DNA from: an uncultured Lachnospiraceae bacterium
Lineage (GTDB): Bacteria; Bacillota; Clostridia; Lachnospirales; Lachnospiraceae
Reading direction: 5' to 3'
DNA: 22,228 nt
Assembly: GCA_934371505.1 (NCBI GenBank)
Contig: CAKRNW010000025.1
Coordinates: 1-22,228 of the forward strand
Position numbers and translations under genes: made by a program. The notes beneath the pieces are model-generated. The model made no database searches, was not told the DNA's origin, and was given only the letters and a program-made list of their open reading frames with translations. Shown here piece after piece: positions 20,930 through 22,228 of this stretch. Position 1 is the stretch's first letter. Each line of letters opens with the position of its first letter.

Positions 20930-21741
20930 AAATAAGGAATAATCTCCTTTACGGAATCAAAAATCAGGTGTGGCTCCACCTCCGACTGCGCCACATCCTC
21001 CATATCCGCCTCTCCGCTGAGTACCAGCATGCTGTAGAGCCCGTTGTTTCTCCCCGCCGCCACATCGGTGTACAGACGGTCGCCAATCATCATGATCTGA
21101 TCTCTGGGCAGCCGGATACGGTCAATGAGATAATCTACGATATCCCCGTTGGGCTTTCCGATGATCCGGTCAGGATAGCGGAATGCGGAGGCATGGATAA
21201 AGGCATGGATTGCCCCGGCATCGGGAATAAATCCGGTTTCTGTGGGACAGTTATAGTCGGGATGGGTGGAAAGGTAAGGCAGTCCTGCCCGGACAAAGTC
21301 ACAGACCTTACACATTTTGGCATAATCCAGGGTGGTGTCAAATCCCACCACAACCACCTCGGGGTTTTCCTCCTCTAACCGGATTCCTTCCTGCTCAAAC
21401 TCGGTCTTCAACAGTTCATTTCCCAACAGGAACACCTTTTTTCCGGGAAAATGGTTTTGCAAATAGAAAATGGTCGCCTGTCCGGAGGTGACAATCTGCT
21501 CCTTCGTCACCTCAAGCCCCATGCGGTGCAGCTTGTCCACATACACCTCCGGGTTTTTGGATGAATTGTTGGTGAGAAAAATATAGCGTTTCCCCGCCTC
21601 CTCCACTTTATGAAGAAAATCCTTCGCCCCGTCTATCCACTGCTCTCCCAGATAGATGGTGCCGTCCATATCCAGGGCAAAGCACTGGATTTTGCTTAAA
21701 ATCTGTTCCACATCCTCATTGATGTCCGGTGTCGTTTTCAT
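20926..21741 (-). CDS. NagD-like HAD-IIA phosphatase
   Basis: This is a cytosolic HAD-superfamily sugar-phosphate or p-nitrophenyl-phosphate phosphatase of the NagD/AraL type; its natural substrate is not predictable. The 271-residue product has motif I DMDGT (nucleophile Asp24, acid/base Asp26), motif II TNNSS (57-61), the motif III lysine in GKPNGD (196) and motif IV GDRLYTD (220-226). The C2-type cap lies between motifs II and III. The frame is open to ATG 21870, but the sequence before 21741 is antisense-like and unlike the family. ATG 21741-21739 has AGGAG 8 bases upstream and a 4-base overlap with the preceding stop, so I used it. It lies between the amidotransferase and cca. Confidence 0.93.
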   Translation of the reverse strand: MKTTPDINEDVEQILSKIQCFALDMDGTIYLGEQWIDGAKDFLHKVEEAGKRYIFLTNNSSKNPEVYVDKLHRMGLEVTKEQIVTSGQATIFYLQNHFPGKKVFLLGNELLKTEFEQEGIRLEEENPEVVVVGFDTTLDYAKMCKVCDFVRAGLPYLSTHPDYNCPTETGFIPDAGAIHAFIHASAFRYPDRIIGKPNGDIVDYLIDRIRLPRDQIMMIGDRLYTDVAAGRNNGLYSMLVLSGEADMEDVAQSEVEPHLIFDSVKEIIPYL

Positions 21742-22228
21742 GAATTGTACTCCTGTAAAAGCTGTAAAAAATGCTGAAAAACCAGTCCGCCATCCACACA
21801 GGCGGTTCTGGCAGTCACGGTGTCTGGGTGATTTTCTTTCCACTGCCGGGTCATCCGTTCCGGATGCCACTGGGTAGCGAAAATGGGCTTCGTTTCATGG
21901 CAGATTGCCTCAATGACACCATCTTCACTTTTCTGGCAGACCATCAGTCCCGCTCCCAGTCTGTCCAGTGCCTGGTGATGGGCGCTGTTGATAGTCACCA
22001 TGCCGGTTCCGTACAGTTGGGAAATCCAGTTGTCCCCGGTGGCGATGGCGCCGTGATGTTCGTCCTCCTCCCGCTCTCTGTCCCACTGGTGGTAGATGTT
22101 ATTGGGCAAATCCTGAAGCAAGGTGCCTCCAAAGCACACATTGATGACCTGACAGCCCTTGCAGATACCCAGAATGGGTTTCCCCGCCTCTGCAAAAAGC
22201 CGGGCAAGGGCAAGCTGTTTCTCGTCCA
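21738..22228 (-). CDS. class I glutamine amidotransferase, PuuD-like (partial)
   Basis: The 5' end lies beyond the window. The visible 162 residues match the C-terminal two thirds of the gamma-glutamyl-GABA hydrolase (PuuD/peptidase C26) group of glutamine amidotransferases. The nucleophile elbow GICKGCQ has its first Cys as the probable catalytic residue. SAHHQ and QWHPE carry the conserved histidines and glutamate of the catalytic triad region. The first codon in frame at the edge is GAC at 22226-22224. The TGA overlaps the HAD ATG by 4 bases. The substrate is uncertain: other small gamma-glutamyl compounds are possible besides gamma-glutamyl-GABA. Confidence 0.9.
   Translation of the reverse strand, partial: DEKQLALARLFAEAGKPILGICKGCQVINVCFGGTLLQDLPNNIYHQWDREREEDEHHGAIATGDNWISQLYGTGMVTINSAHHQALDRLGAGLMVCQKSEDGVIEAICHETKPIFATQWHPERMTRQWKENHPDTVTARTACVDGGLVFQHFLQLLQEYNS

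Noticed and set aside
21742..21870. 43-residue N-terminal extension of the HAD phosphatase
   Set aside because: The extension is within the amidotransferase coding region in another frame and is unlike the family. ATG 21741 has a good ribosome-binding site and a 4-base overlap.

Overview
The window looks like a chromosomal segment of an anaerobic, spore-forming Firmicute, most likely of the Lachnospiraceae. This is an inference from gene content and order: hup, rqcP (yabO), yabP, yabQ, a divIC-type gene, spoIIE, tilS, hpt and ftsH is a conserved series in spore-forming Clostridia and Bacilli. Every gene I can support lies on the minus strand, so transcription runs from high to low coordinates. 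I recognised products from motifs and family memory, without database searches.

Read in the direction of transcription, positions 22228-19610 hold a tightly coupled set with 4-bp stop/start overlaps: the C-terminal part of a class I glutamine amidotransferase cut by the window edge, a NagD-like HAD phosphatase and a CCA-adding tRNA nucleotidyltransferase. Positions 19602-17181 hold a sporulation operon: a CotS-family kinase-like protein, then a membrane-anchored PEGA-domain protein. It is preceded by a good match to the SigE (mother-cell) promoter. Next come hup, with a textbook SigA promoter, and a strong terminator.

Two stretches interrupt the conserved series. The first (about 8.7-16.5 kb, visibly more AT-rich) is a sugar-uptake cassette: YesM-like sensor kinase, YesN-like AraC response regulator, a variant NIF3-family protein, a sugar-binding lipoprotein and two LplB/LplC-type permeases. 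It encodes no ATPase and no glycosidase, so it presumably shares an ATPase encoded elsewhere. A perfect 14-bp palindrome sits just downstream of the likely start of transcription of the lipoprotein gene. The second interruption (about 6.7-8.3 kb) is one AlbA/Schlafen-type putative ATP-binding regulator inserted between rqcP and yabP. It is flanked by a perfect 20-bp direct repeat that contains the stop codons of both rqcP and the inserted gene. This looks like integration at a gene 3' end and is the strongest anomaly in the window.

From 6.6 kb down to 0.16 kb the series continues: yabP, yabQ, a DivIC/FtsB-type division protein with a strong terminator, a spoIIE-like phosphatase, tilS, hpt and ftsH. 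The spoIIE-like gene has an apparent Spo0A-type promoter: TTGACA and TATAAT separated by 21 bp, with a perfect 0A box over the -35. Its product lacks the N-terminal multi-membrane-span domain of classical SpoIIE. After ftsH there is a possible translationally coupled 41-residue cysteine-rich peptide.
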